Assembly: GCA_009694185.1 (NCBI GenBank)
Contig: SHVR01000016.1
Span: 1 to 49,171, forward strand
DNA from: Alphaproteobacteria bacterium
Lineage (GTDB): Bacteria > Pseudomonadota > Alphaproteobacteria > SHVR01
DNA length: 49,171 nt
Direction of reading: 5' to 3'
Shown: positions 1 to 8,022 of the stretch, piece after piece
How positions within the stretch are numbered: position 1 is the stretch's first letter
Layout: each line of letters starts with the position of its first letter
The notes under the pieces: generated by a model
Told to the model about the DNA's origin: nothing
Database searches by the model: none
The model's input: only the letters and a program-made list of their open reading frames with translations
Position numbers and translations under genes: made by a program

Positions 1-359
1 ATCCTTGCGTTGGCGAATTCGTCTGGACGCAAGAGAACAACTATTTCGGCTGGCGTTCGCTGCTCGGCGCGGAGCCGGGTTCGGCCGGCGTCTCGCCTTA
101 TGCGGCCGCCGCGCGCGCGGTGGATGTGTCAGGCTTGCCGCCGACCTATATTTTGGTCGGAGGTCTTGATCTCTTCCTCGAAGAAAATCTGGCCTATGCG
201 GATCGGCTGAGCCGCGCCGGTGTGCCGGTTGAACTGCACATGTATCCGGGGGCGTATCATGGCTTTTATCGTGCGACGAATGCCCGCGTGACCAAGCAGG
301 CCGAGCGCGGTTCACGAATGCATCGGCATCCCTTGCGAGCGCGCGCAGCCTGGTCGTGA
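1..359 (+). pseudogene. Alpha/beta-hydrolase (HSL-like), C-terminal part, cut by window edge
   Basis: Reading in frame from base 3 gives the end of an alpha/beta-hydrolase fold-3 (hormone-sensitive-lipase-like) esterase. The segment PTYILVGGLDLFLEEN carries the usual acid residue after GG, and GAYHGFYR carries the catalytic histidine. The serine nucleophile and N-terminus lie outside the window. After VTKQAER the protein changes character: the family normally continues with a short helix, but here the last 18 residues or so (from about base 303) are Arg/His-rich and unlike it. I infer that the 3' end was lost by a rearrangement near base 305. It may instead be an intact gene with an unusual tail. 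Confidence 0.6.
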
Positions 360-665
360 TCTTCGCCTTGATCTGGACCGCTTCGGTCCGCGTCCGGTCC
401 GGAAGCAGCGGCCCGAACACCGGAACATAACTTTGGCCGCGATACGGTCGCGCGTTGCCCGGCGCGATCGTGATCGCGAACTGAAAATGGAGCAATCGGA
501 CCTCGGCCGGTCGGACTCTAAAGCTTCGACCTCATCGGCATGGCGGACGGTTGAGTAGTGGACAGCGAGCCAGAGGCGTTCGCGAAGTTCACGATCACCC
601 GGCCGCGCCGCGACCAGAAGAACGTCGTGCCGGAGGGATCGCGAGCGAAGGCCGACGGGAAGCCC
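310..665 (-). pseudogene. Possible decayed coding fragment of unknown family
   Basis: This stretch separates the hydrolase end from the amidohydrolase and holds no intact gene. On the minus strand two adjoining frames look protein-like: one reads SAFARDPSGTTFFW around bases 590-650, and after a frame change another reads FAITIAPGNARPYRG and then VPVFGPLLPDRTRTEA down to about base 315. Together they resemble one gene broken by a frameshift with both ends missing. I do not recognise the family, and chance open frames are common at this GC content. Confidence 0.2.
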
Positions 666-676
666 CAATGACGGGA

Positions 677-702
677 GCGGGCGGCGGCGATTTGCCGCCC
701 GC
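677..702 (-). terminator. GC hairpin downstream of the amidohydrolase
   Basis: A perfect 9-bp inverted repeat (GCGGGCGGC / GCCGCCCGC) with an 8-nt loop begins 18 nt past the amidohydrolase stop. It could end that transcript. There is no T-run after it on the minus strand, so a classical intrinsic terminator is not proven. Confidence 0.35.
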
Positions 703-719
703 GAGCGGAACCCCTGACC

Positions 720-1853
720 TCAGTTCACGCCGTAAAAACCGAGTGCGCCCCCGGCCATCACCTGATGCTTCGCCGCGCTGGACAACGGCCCCAGCCGATC
801 GCGGACCATCTGTGGCGCGCCCGGGAAGAACCCGTCCTGGTGCGGATAATCCGTCGCCCACATGATCTTGTGCGGGCCGATATAGTCGGCCAGCACGGCG
901 ATGCTGTTCTCCACCGGCTCGAAGGAGATCCAGCAATTGCGCTGGAACAGCTCGCTCGGGCGTATTTTCGGCGCGGTGTCATTGAACCCTTTATCGTCGA
1001 AATGCCGGTCCATGCGGTCCAGCCACGGCGCGATCCAGCCCCCGCCAGACTCGAGGAAGGCGACGCGCAGCTTCGGGTGACGGTCCACAATACCGCCCCA
1101 GATCACGCTGAGGGCCACCAGCATCATCTCCATCGTGTGCGAGATCATATGTCGTGCTGCCCGGTCGTTCTCGAAACGGTCGACGCCCACGGTCGGCATC
1201 GCATTGGTTGAGCCTTCGTGGAACCCGATGGAGAACTCGAGGTCTTCGGCCAATTGCCAGAACGGCTCGTACATCGGGTCGCTGAGCATCTTCTTGCCGT
1301 GATACGGGTTCGGTCGCAAAAAACCGCCGCGCATCCCCAGCTTCTCGCGCGCAAAGCGCATCTCGGCCATCGCGAGCTCGACCGACTGCATCGGCAGCAT
1401 CGCGACCCCGAACAGCCGGTCGGGGTATGGTTTGCAATAATCCGCCAGCCAGCGGTTGTAGGCGCGGCACATCGCAGAGGCCAGATCGGGGGCCTCGACC
1501 GCCCCGGTGAACAGGCCGAGGCTGGGGTAGAGGAACGCCGCGTCGATCCCGTCAAGTTCCATATCGGGGATGCGGGCGTGCGGATCGAACCCGCCCTTGC
1601 ATCCGTCGGCGTATTTCAGGCTGTCGAGCCTGACCTGGCCCTGCCGCACGCCAACCGAGCCGAGGCTGCCAATGCCGCGCGGATTGCCGAGCAGCTTGCC
1701 CTCAACGGTGAGCCGTTCCTTACCATTGCCGTCAATGACGAACTTGGGCCGGCGCTCACGGAACGCCGGGTCGATGTAATCATCCCATAGGGTGAGTGGC
1801 TCCAGAATGTGGCCATCAGCGTCAACAACATTGTAGGTCCGTGTCATTGCCAT
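720..1853 (-). CDS. Amidohydrolase-family metal-dependent hydrolase (ACMSD-like TIM barrel)
   Basis: A 377-residue protein of the amidohydrolase 2 (ACMSD/decarboxylase-like) family, metal-dependent hydrolases or decarboxylases often found in aromatic catabolism. Residues 11-18 (DADGHILE) form the first metal-binding D-x-H motif, FHEGS at 211-215 supplies a further histidine, ESGGGW at 268-273 is the family signature, and ATDYPHQD near 333-340 holds the last conserved aspartate. The start chosen has GGGAGG just upstream; an ATG two codons later is also well spaced. A longer upstream extension would run through mobile-element sequence and is rejected. It has no operon partner. The substrate cannot be told from sequence. 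Confidence 0.88.
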   Translation of the reverse strand: MAMTRTYNVVDADGHILEPLTLWDDYIDPAFRERRPKFVIDGNGKERLTVEGKLLGNPRGIGSLGSVGVRQGQVRLDSLKYADGCKGGFDPHARIPDMELDGIDAAFLYPSLGLFTGAVEAPDLASAMCRAYNRWLADYCKPYPDRLFGVAMLPMQSVELAMAEMRFAREKLGMRGGFLRPNPYHGKKMLSDPMYEPFWQLAEDLEFSIGFHEGSTNAMPTVGVDRFENDRAARHMISHTMEMMLVALSVIWGGIVDRHPKLRVAFLESGGGWIAPWLDRMDRHFDDKGFNDTAPKIRPSELFQRNCWISFEPVENSIAVLADYIGPHKIMWATDYPHQDGFFPGAPQMVRDRLGPLSSAAKHQVMAGGALGFYGVN

Positions 1854-1961
1854 GATCCTCCCGACATTGCATTCCAAAGCATCGTAACGTGGCGAGCATG
1901 GGGCGGCGAGTCCGCCGCATGCGGCGTTCTGGTAGCGCCAACTGTAGGACCGCTTTGGGTC

Positions 1962-2111
1962 GAGGCTGTGTGAAAACGCCGTACCGTAACGGCAACGAGC
2001 AATTACGTGGCGCCATGATGGTTGGTCTTGAATCTTTCCTCCTGCCACGACGGCCAACCTCGACAGATTATTGCGTGACCACAGTCAGCAATCGTGTTTT
2101 CACACCGCCTT
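1962..2111. mobile_element. 150-bp element with terminal inverted repeats (MITE-like IS derivative)
   Basis: GAGGCTGTGTGAAAACGC at 1962-1979 faces an inverted copy, CGTGTTTTCACACCGCCTT, at 2093-2111. The ends match at most positions, with an uninterrupted run GTGTGAAAAC in both. GGCTGTGTGAAAAC-type ends resemble those of IS5- or IS1182-group elements in proteobacteria (from memory). The 110-bp interior cannot encode a transposase, so this looks like a non-autonomous element or the two ends left by an internal deletion. No clear target-site duplication was found. Confidence 0.5.
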
Positions 2112-2247
2112 CGGTCGAAACCGGCCGAACGGTTTAGGTAAAGCGAACGGCAGTTTTCCTGCCACGCTTGCTCGAGAGCGGCCATTCCGGATTCGGCCAA
2201 TCCGGGAATTTTATCATTTTTATAGTAATTGCTCATCCCGATAGGGG

Positions 2248-2450
2248 CGTCGGGAGATGTTCGTGCCGTTGGCCCACGCGCCTGGCCACGCGCAGGCGGA
2301 TTTTGGCGAAGCCAAAGTGGTGATCGGCGGGGTTGAGCAGAGGGCGCATTGGCACGTATCCGATAAGCTCGCCGTCCCGGTCAATATTTCGATCGTCCTC
2401 TTGCCGCCAAAATCCCCCGAACTCAACCCGACCGAAAACGTCTTGAAATT
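2248..2450 (+). pseudogene. Chimeric transposase remnant: IS21 IstA piece joined to IS630 piece
   Basis: One open frame joins two unrelated transposase scraps. From about 2257, FVPLAHAPGHAQADFGEA and VVIGGVEQRAH match the conserved core of IS21-family IstA. From about 2350, DKLAVPVNI then LLPPKSPELNPTENV matches the C-terminal DDE region of IS630-family transposases, including the LPPxSPELNPxEN signature. The join falls near the residues HWH. Neither part has its own ends or the rest of its catalytic domain, so no active transposase is made. Downstream to about 2600 only short protein-like scraps remain. Confidence 0.7.
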
Positions 2451-2599
2451 TCAGCACGTGCGGATTCCGACGAAGTCGCCCCGGCATCGCGGCGTTGCAG
2501 AACGGGACCCTCGAAGATCTGGCTGGCCTGCTCGAAGCGGTCCCGGAGGGAACGCTCCCGCCTTGGCCCGCCGCGGCGCGTGACAAGCCGGCACCGAGC

Positions 2600-2778
2600 G
2601 AGTATAGTGATTATCGAATTTAATTTCGATGTGATACCGAAGCTGCAAAGCTTTCGCATATTTTTTCATGTTTCTCACATTATCAATTACTTATTGGGTT
2701 TACTTATTGGCTTTCGCGGGACCGTTCGTTGCGATAGAAGAATATGCGTAGGGCGCTGGAAAACTGGAAGAGGCAGGC
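2600..2778 (+). promoter_or_regulatory. AT-rich leader with palindromes and direct repeats upstream of the 2.8-7.2 kb operon
   Basis: This segment is far more AT-rich than its surroundings and has no gene. It contains the palindrome ATCGAA-TTTAAT-TTCGAT at 2613-2630, a small hairpin AAGCT-GCAA-AGCTT near 2640, an 11-bp direct repeat TTACTTATTGG at 2687-2697 and 2700-2710, and GCTTTCGC at 2650-2657 and 2710-2717. Their position before a likely four-gene operon suggests a promoter with regulator sites. No single -35/-10 pair stands out. Some of the AT bias may come from leftover mobile DNA. Confidence 0.4.
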
Positions 2779-3795
2779 ATGAACAAGATCGGCTTCGGGT
2801 TCCTCGACCGCCCCTCGGTCAGGGAACAGCTACGGCTCGCCCAAAAGGCCGAGGCGCTCGGCTATGATTCGCTCTGGGTGACGGAAACGCGACTCGCACG
2901 GGACGCGTTCTCGGTGTTGGGCGCCATGGCGGCGACGACCGAGCGCATCCGGCTCGGCACCGGCATCGTCAACAGTTGGACCCGCGGGCCGGCCCTGATG
3001 GCAGTCACGGTCGCCACCCTCGACAATCTGGCGCCGGGCCGCATCAATCTCGGGCTCGGCGCCTATTGGGACCCGCTCGCCTGGAAACAGGGCATCGACC
3101 GCCGCAAGCCGCTCACCCAGATGCGCGAATATGTCGGCGTGCTGCGCCGCTTGCTGGCACTCGAATCCGGCGTCACCTTCGAGGGCGAGCTGGTCCGGGT
3201 GCGCGACCTGACCCTCGATCTCGGCTACGGCGATGCGCGCGTGCCGCCGGCGGTCAAGCTCCACATCGGTCCGACGGGACCGAAGATGATGGCGCTCGCC
3301 GGCGAAATCGCCGATGGCGTGCTGATCAACGGCATCCTGCCGCCCGCCTATACGCGCACCTCGCTCGACCATATCGCCCAGGGCGCGGCCGGTGCCGGGC
3401 GCCGCCTCGCTGACATCGAGAAGCTGCAATTGGTCAATGTGTCGATGAACGCCGACGCCGAGCGGGCGTTCTTCGACGCCAAGCGCCTCGTCACCCAATA
3501 TCTCGGCCAGCAGCCGCATTTCGCGAAAGCTCTTGCCTATCCCGACGACAAGCTCGCCGCCGTGAAGGCCGTCATGGGCGGCTGGCCGCCGCGGCCCGGC
3601 GGCGTCGAGGCTGCCATGGGGCTGGTCGACGATGCGCTGGTCGACGATTTGATCGCCCATGGCACGCCGGAGCAGTGCGTCAGGAGCGCACAACGCTGGC
3701 TCGACGCCGGGCTCGACCAGATCGTGCTCATTCCCCTCAGCCGGAATTATGACGATATTCTTGAGGTCTTCGCACCCAAGGAGGCCAGGCCATGA
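2779..3795 (+). CDS. LLM-class flavin-dependent oxidoreductase
   Basis: A 338-residue bacterial-luciferase-like TIM-barrel enzyme, using FMN or F420. The N-terminus IGFGFLDRP begins strand 1, residues 53-65 (TTERIRLGTGIVN) form the conserved strand after the helix, and PGRINLGLGAY at 86-96 is the family signature. A GGAAGAGG ribosome site precedes the ATG. Its stop overlaps the next start as ATGA, so it is probably translationally coupled to the M20 hydrolase. With the second luciferase-like enzyme two genes on, this points to oxidative opening of an N-containing ring or cleavage of an amide or thioether, as in RutA or NtaA systems. The substrate is unknown. Confidence 0.9.
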   Translation: MNKIGFGFLDRPSVREQLRLAQKAEALGYDSLWVTETRLARDAFSVLGAMAATTERIRLGTGIVNSWTRGPALMAVTVATLDNLAPGRINLGLGAYWDPLAWKQGIDRRKPLTQMREYVGVLRRLLALESGVTFEGELVRVRDLTLDLGYGDARVPPAVKLHIGPTGPKMMALAGEIADGVLINGILPPAYTRTSLDHIAQGAAGAGRRLADIEKLQLVNVSMNADAERAFFDAKRLVTQYLGQQPHFAKALAYPDDKLAAVKAVMGGWPPRPGGVEAAMGLVDDALVDDLIAHGTPEQCVRSAQRWLDAGLDQIVLIPLSRNYDDILEVFAPKEARP

Positions 3796-5084
3796 GCGCC
3801 CCCAACCCAGCCGCCCTGTCGGATGCCATCGAGCGGCGCCTCGCCTTCGCCGATGGGCTGTTCCAAGCCATCCGGGAGCGGACCAAGGACAGCGTCGGCG
3901 TCACCCGGCCCGCCTGGAGCCAGCAGGATCAAGTGGCGGGCGAGGTGTTGATCGAGGCCGCCAACGGCCTCGGCATCGAGGCAAGCTGGGACGCGGCCGG
4001 CAACCTCTTGCTCACGCTTGCCGGCCGCGATCGAACGGCGCCCGGCATCTTGACCGGCTCGCACCTCGATTCCGTGCCGACCGGCGGCCATTATGACGGG
4101 CTGGCGGGCGCCATCGCCGGGCTGACCGTGCAGGCGGCCTTCCGCGACCTCGGCCATGTGCCGACCCCCGACCTGACGACCATCGGCATTCGCGGCGAGG
4201 AGAGCGTGTGGTACGGCATCGCCTATGTGGGCAGCCGCCTGGCCGTGGGCAGCCTGCCGCACGCCCAGCTTTCGACGCTCAAACGCGGCGATAGCGGCCT
4301 GACGCTCGCCCAGCATATGCAAGCGGTCGGGGTCGACGTCGATGCCCTGGGGAAAACCGCGCCCTGGATCACCGCCCGCAACACCAAGGCGTTCCTCGAG
4401 CTCCATATCGAGCAGGCGCCGATCCTGGTGAATGAAGGCCTGCCGGTTGCGATCCCGACGGTCATTCGTGGCAATGTCCGCTTCCCGTATGCGCGTTGCA
4501 CGGGCCGCTATGACCATTCGGGGGCGACGCCGCGCATCCATCGCTCGGACGCGCTTCTGGCGGTCGTCGAACTGTTGCGCGAACTCGACGAATTCTGGAT
4601 CGCGAGCGAAGCGGCGGGGGCACCGGACACCGTATTCACGGTCGGCAAGCTGTTCACCGATGCGGCCCACCATGCCATGACCAAGGTACCGGGGCGGGTC
4701 GACTTCACTCTCAATTTCGGCGGCACGACCCAGGACTTCCTCGATGCCTGCCGGGAGCGGACCCATGCCGGCGCCCGGCGCCTCGCGGCCCTCCGGCATG
4801 TGGACTTCGACCTCGGCGAGTGCGTGGGCTCGGACCCGACGCCGCTCGATCCGGGCTTGCGCCGTGCCCTCCTTGCCGCCGGCCGCCAATTGGGCCTAGC
4901 CGAGCGTGAGTTCGCCACCGTCGGCCACGACGCCTCGATCTTCGCCAGGGCCGGCATACCCTCGGCGATGATCCTGGTGCGCAACGACCATGGCAGCCAC
5001 AATCCGGACGAGGCCATGGACATGGCCGACTTCGGCGCCGGCGCCAAGCTGCTGGCGCTCGCCATCGCCAAGCTCGCCGATTGA
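3792..5084 (+). CDS. M20-family Zn-dependent hydrolase (N-carbamoyl amino acid / allantoate amidohydrolase type)
   Basis: A 430-residue member of the hydantoinase/carbamoylase branch of peptidase family M20, usual length 400-430. These enzymes release ammonia and CO2 from N-carbamoyl compounds such as ureidopropionate, N-carbamoyl amino acids or allantoate. Metal and catalytic motifs are visible: GSHLDSVPTGGHYDG at 89-103 (H91, D102), RGEES at 134-138 with the catalytic/metal glutamates, LELHIEQ near 205, and HNPDE around 403 with the last metal histidine. It overlaps the preceding monooxygenase gene by 4 nt. The context suggests it removes a carbamoyl group after ring opening. GEES-VWYG departs slightly from the usual EEGSRF, so specificity may differ. 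Confidence 0.88.
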   Translation: MSAPNPAALSDAIERRLAFADGLFQAIRERTKDSVGVTRPAWSQQDQVAGEVLIEAANGLGIEASWDAAGNLLLTLAGRDRTAPGILTGSHLDSVPTGGHYDGLAGAIAGLTVQAAFRDLGHVPTPDLTTIGIRGEESVWYGIAYVGSRLAVGSLPHAQLSTLKRGDSGLTLAQHMQAVGVDVDALGKTAPWITARNTKAFLELHIEQAPILVNEGLPVAIPTVIRGNVRFPYARCTGRYDHSGATPRIHRSDALLAVVELLRELDEFWIASEAAGAPDTVFTVGKLFTDAAHHAMTKVPGRVDFTLNFGGTTQDFLDACRERTHAGARRLAALRHVDFDLGECVGSDPTPLDPGLRRALLAAGRQLGLAEREFATVGHDASIFARAGIPSAMILVRNDHGSHNPDEAMDMADFGAGAKLLALAIAKLAD

Positions 5085-5114
5085 CGACCCGAAACACAAT
5101 TCGGGAAAGATTGG

Positions 5115-6437
5115 ATGGAACCCTCCACCCGGCGAATGCATTTAGGCTGCTTCGTGCTCGGCACCGGCAATCACATCGCCGGCTGGCGCTATCCGGGCGC
5201 CGCCGACAGCTTTCAGAGTCTGGCGGTCATCCAGGAGATTGCCCGCATCGCCGAACGCGGCAAGTTCGATCTCTTGTTCCTGGGCGACAGCCTCACGGCG
5301 GGCGTCAACGATCATCCGTCCTTCACCGCGCGCTTCGAGCCCTTGACCATGCTGGCCGCGCTCGCCGCGACGACCACACATGTGGGCCTCGGCGCCACCG
5401 GTTCCACGACCTATGGCGAGCCGTTCCACATCGCCCGCGCCTTCGCCTCGCTCGACCATCTGAGCGGCGGTCGGGCCGCCTGGAACGCGGTCACCAGCTC
5501 CGGTCCGCGTTCGGCCGCGAAATTCGGCCGCGAACACCCCGCGCACGATGCGCGCTATGAGCGGGCCGAGGAATTCGTCGACGTGGTGCGCGGCCTCTGG
5601 GATTGCTGGGACGATGGCGCCATCGTCGCCGACCGCGCGACCGGCCGCTATATCGACCCGGCCAAGGCGCGCCCGCTCGACCATGAAGGGCGGCACTTCA
5701 GGGTCAAGGGGCCGTTGAATATCGGGCGCTCGCCCCAGGGCCAGCCGATCATCCTGCAAGCCGGCGCCTCGGAGGCGGGCCAGGAACTCGCGGCCCGGAC
5801 CGCCGACATGGTGTTCTCCGTGGTGCAGGACCTGGACGAGGCGAAGGCCGGCTACAAGTCCCTGAAATCGCGCCTCGCCCGCTATGGCCGCAAAGCCGGG
5901 GACGTATTCGTTTTGCCGGGGGTGATGCCGGTCATTGCCCGCACCGACCGGGAGGCGCGCGACAAGCTGAACATGCTCCAGAGCTATGTGACCGGCACCA
6001 ACGCCGCTTCCTTGTTGTCGAACCGGCTCGGCGTCGACGTCAGCCAATTCGCCCTCGACGATCCGGTGCCCGACTTGCCCCTGCCCGACAGCTCGCACGG
6101 CTTCGCCCGCGCCATGCTGGCCAAGGCACGGCGCGAGCGCATGACCTGGCGCGATCTCCATAATCTGACGGGTGCCGCGCGCGGCCACTGGGTGATCTCG
6201 GGCACGCCCGAGTGCATCGTCGATACGCTGACAGAGTGGTTCACGGACTATGCCGCCGACGGTTTCAACATCCTGCCGCCCTATTTCCCGGGGAGCTTCG
6301 ACGACTTTGTCGACATGGTGGTGCCGATCCTGCAGGAGCGCGGCCTCTATCGACGCGATTACAGCGGCACCACGCTCCGCGAGCATCTCGGCCTCGCCCG
6401 CCCGCCAAGCCGCTTCTTCCCGCCCGCCGATGGCTAG
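5115..6437 (+). CDS. NtaA/DmoA-family FMN-dependent monooxygenase
   Basis: A 440-residue large-subunit flavin monooxygenase of the NtaA/SnaA/DmoA group, two-component enzymes that need a separate flavin reductase. Known members attack nitrilotriacetate, dimethylsulfide, pristinamycin and alkanesulfonates. Diagnostic features are the N-terminal LGCFVLGTGNHIAGWRYPG, GDSL in the first barrel strand, the long insertion with SSGPRSAAKFG and ARYERAEEFVDVVRGLWD, and the C-terminal FNILPPYFPGSFDDFVD. It starts 30 nt after the M20 hydrolase and is probably in the same transcript. No flavin reductase gene is nearby, so a housekeeping reductase must supply FMNH2. Confidence 0.9.
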   Translation: MEPSTRRMHLGCFVLGTGNHIAGWRYPGAADSFQSLAVIQEIARIAERGKFDLLFLGDSLTAGVNDHPSFTARFEPLTMLAALAATTTHVGLGATGSTTYGEPFHIARAFASLDHLSGGRAAWNAVTSSGPRSAAKFGREHPAHDARYERAEEFVDVVRGLWDCWDDGAIVADRATGRYIDPAKARPLDHEGRHFRVKGPLNIGRSPQGQPIILQAGASEAGQELAARTADMVFSVVQDLDEAKAGYKSLKSRLARYGRKAGDVFVLPGVMPVIARTDREARDKLNMLQSYVTGTNAASLLSNRLGVDVSQFALDDPVPDLPLPDSSHGFARAMLAKARRERMTWRDLHNLTGAARGHWVISGTPECIVDTLTEWFTDYAADGFNILPPYFPGSFDDFVDMVVPILQERGLYRRDYSGTTLREHLGLARPPSRFFPPADG

Positions 6438-6515
6438 CAGGCGGTGGCTAGCCGGCGGCAAAGCCGCGACCTACACTCCGTTCACCCGGCATCATCGTCC
6501 AAGGAGGCGGACCGA

Positions 6516-7190
6516 ATGGGCAACATGATCCAGCTCAAGGCCGCGGACGGCTTCACCCTCGATGCCTACGCCGCCGACCCCACCGACACACCCCGCGCCG
6601 GCCTGCTGGTCATCCAGGAGATTTTCGGCGTCAACAGCCACATGCGCCGGGTCGCCGACAGCTTCGCCGAAGATGGCTACAAGGTTATCGCGCCGGCCCT
6701 CTTCGACCGGGCCGAGAAGAACGTGCAGATCGGCTATACCGCGCACGACATCGCGGCCGGCCGCGAATTCCGCGCCAAGGTGGACTGGCCGGTGGCGGTC
6801 ATGGACATGCGGGCGGCGATCAAGGCCTTGCGCGATGCCGGCATGAAGAAGGTGGGCGCGGTCGGCTATTGCTGGGGCGGCTCGCTCGCCTGGCTAACCG
6901 CGACGCGCACCGACGTGGACGCGGCCGTCTGCTATTACGGCGGCCAGATCGGCATGTTCAAGAACGAGACGGCGAAGTGCCCGGTGATGATGAATTTCGG
7001 CGACCGCGACGCCTCGATCCCCATGGCAATGGTCGACGAGATCAAGCGGGCCCAACCGAACGCCACCATCCACGTCTATAGCCCGGCGGGCCACGGCTTC
7101 CACTGCGAACAGCGCGGCGACTACAGCCCGATCAACAGCAAGATCGCGCTGGGCCGGACGCTCGAATTCTTCATTCAGCATATCGGCTGA
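6516..7190 (+). CDS. Dienelactone hydrolase family protein
   Basis: A 224-residue alpha/beta-hydrolase of the dienelactone hydrolase family, which opens unsaturated lactones in chloroaromatic catabolism and related esters. The Cys-Asp-His triad is complete: C119 in GYCWGG, D165 in FGDRDAS and H193 in AGHGFH; E35 in QEIFG is the conserved glutamate near the nucleophile. The start was chosen because AAGGAGG lies 8 nt upstream; an in-frame ATG 72 nt earlier has no such site. It follows the NtaA-like gene after 78 nt and probably closes this catabolic operon. Confidence 0.9.
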   Translation: MGNMIQLKAADGFTLDAYAADPTDTPRAGLLVIQEIFGVNSHMRRVADSFAEDGYKVIAPALFDRAEKNVQIGYTAHDIAAGREFRAKVDWPVAVMDMRAAIKALRDAGMKKVGAVGYCWGGSLAWLTATRTDVDAAVCYYGGQIGMFKNETAKCPVMMNFGDRDASIPMAMVDEIKRAQPNATIHVYSPAGHGFHCEQRGDYSPINSKIALGRTLEFFIQHIG

Positions 7191-7210
7191 TCGTGGATCG
7201 CTTATCCAGT

Positions 7211-7238
7211 AACGGCCCCGGTCCATGCCGAGGCCGTT
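7211..7238 (+). other. Hairpin in the terC leader
   Basis: AACGGCC (7211-7217) pairs with GGCCGTT (7232-7238) across a 14-nt loop, directly before the GAGGA ribosome site of terC. It may influence initiation or be a weak transcription barrier. The 61-nt leader is too short for the yybP-ykoY manganese riboswitch that precedes many terC genes, and I do not see its conserved core. Confidence 0.3.
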
Positions 7239-7251
7239 GAGGACGATTTGA

Positions 7252-8022
7252 ATGGACTATCTGCTGACACTCGCGAGCGATCCGGGGGCCTGGGTGGCGC
7301 TCGCCGCCCTCGTCTCCATGGAGATCGTGCTCGGCATCGATAATCTGATCTTCATCGCCATCTTGACCAACAAGCTGCCGGAAGACCGGCGACCCAGGGC
7401 ACGGCGGACCGGCATCGGGGCCGCCTTGATCCTGCGCCTCGCCCTCCTCGGCACGCTGTCGTTCATCGTCACGCTCACCCGGCCGATAGTCACCGTCTTC
7501 GAGCACGGCCTCTCCTGGCGCGACCTGATCCTGATCGCCGGCGGCCTGTTTCTGGTCTGGAAGGCCACCAAGGAAATCCACCATCGCGTCGACCCGGACC
7601 CCGGCCCGGATTTCATGGACCCCGAACCGGCCGTGCGACACACCGCGTCGGTGATCGGTCAAATTCTGCTGCTGGACCTGGTCTTCTCGGTCGACAGCAT
7701 CATCACCGCGGTCGGCATGACGACGCATCTGCCGATCATGGTGATTGCCGTCGTCGCCGCAGTTGCCGTCATGCTGTTTGCCGCCGACCCGCTCGCTAAT
7801 TTCATTAACGCCAACCCGACCATCGTGATGCTGGCCCTGGGCTTCCTCTTGATGATCGGCACGACCCTGATCGCCGACGGCTTCGGGATGCATGTTCCCA
7901 AGGGCTACATCTACGCCGCGATGGCGTTTTCGGTCGTGGTCGAGGGCCTGAACATGCTGTCGCGCCGCACTTATCGAAGGCAGAGGGCGGCCGGAACCAA
8001 CCCCGGAAGTCCCGAGCGTTAG
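7252..8022 (+). CDS. TerC family integral membrane protein
   Basis: A 256-residue inner-membrane protein of the TerC/Alx family, whose members are linked to manganese efflux, metal loading of exported proteins and tellurite or alkaline stress. The two family signatures with acidic residues inside membrane segments are present: EIVLGIDN at 24-31 and DLVFSVDSI at 142-150, the likely metal path. About seven hydrophobic helices are visible, with a charged cytoplasmic loop near residues 108-130 and a basic C-terminus. It has its own GAGGA ribosome site. The stop overlaps the stop of the convergent acyl-CoA ligase gene. Confidence 0.92.
   Translation: MDYLLTLASDPGAWVALAALVSMEIVLGIDNLIFIAILTNKLPEDRRPRARRTGIGAALILRLALLGTLSFIVTLTRPIVTVFEHGLSWRDLILIAGGLFLVWKATKEIHHRVDPDPGPDFMDPEPAVRHTASVIGQILLLDLVFSVDSIITAVGMTTHLPIMVIAVVAAVAVMLFAADPLANFINANPTIVMLALGFLLMIGTTLIADGFGMHVPKGYIYAAMAFSVVVEGLNMLSRRTYRRQRAAGTNPGSPER

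Noticed and set aside
7191-7251. Possible yybP-ykoY manganese riboswitch before terC
   Set aside because: Only 61 nt are available and only one simple hairpin is seen; the conserved riboswitch core is absent.
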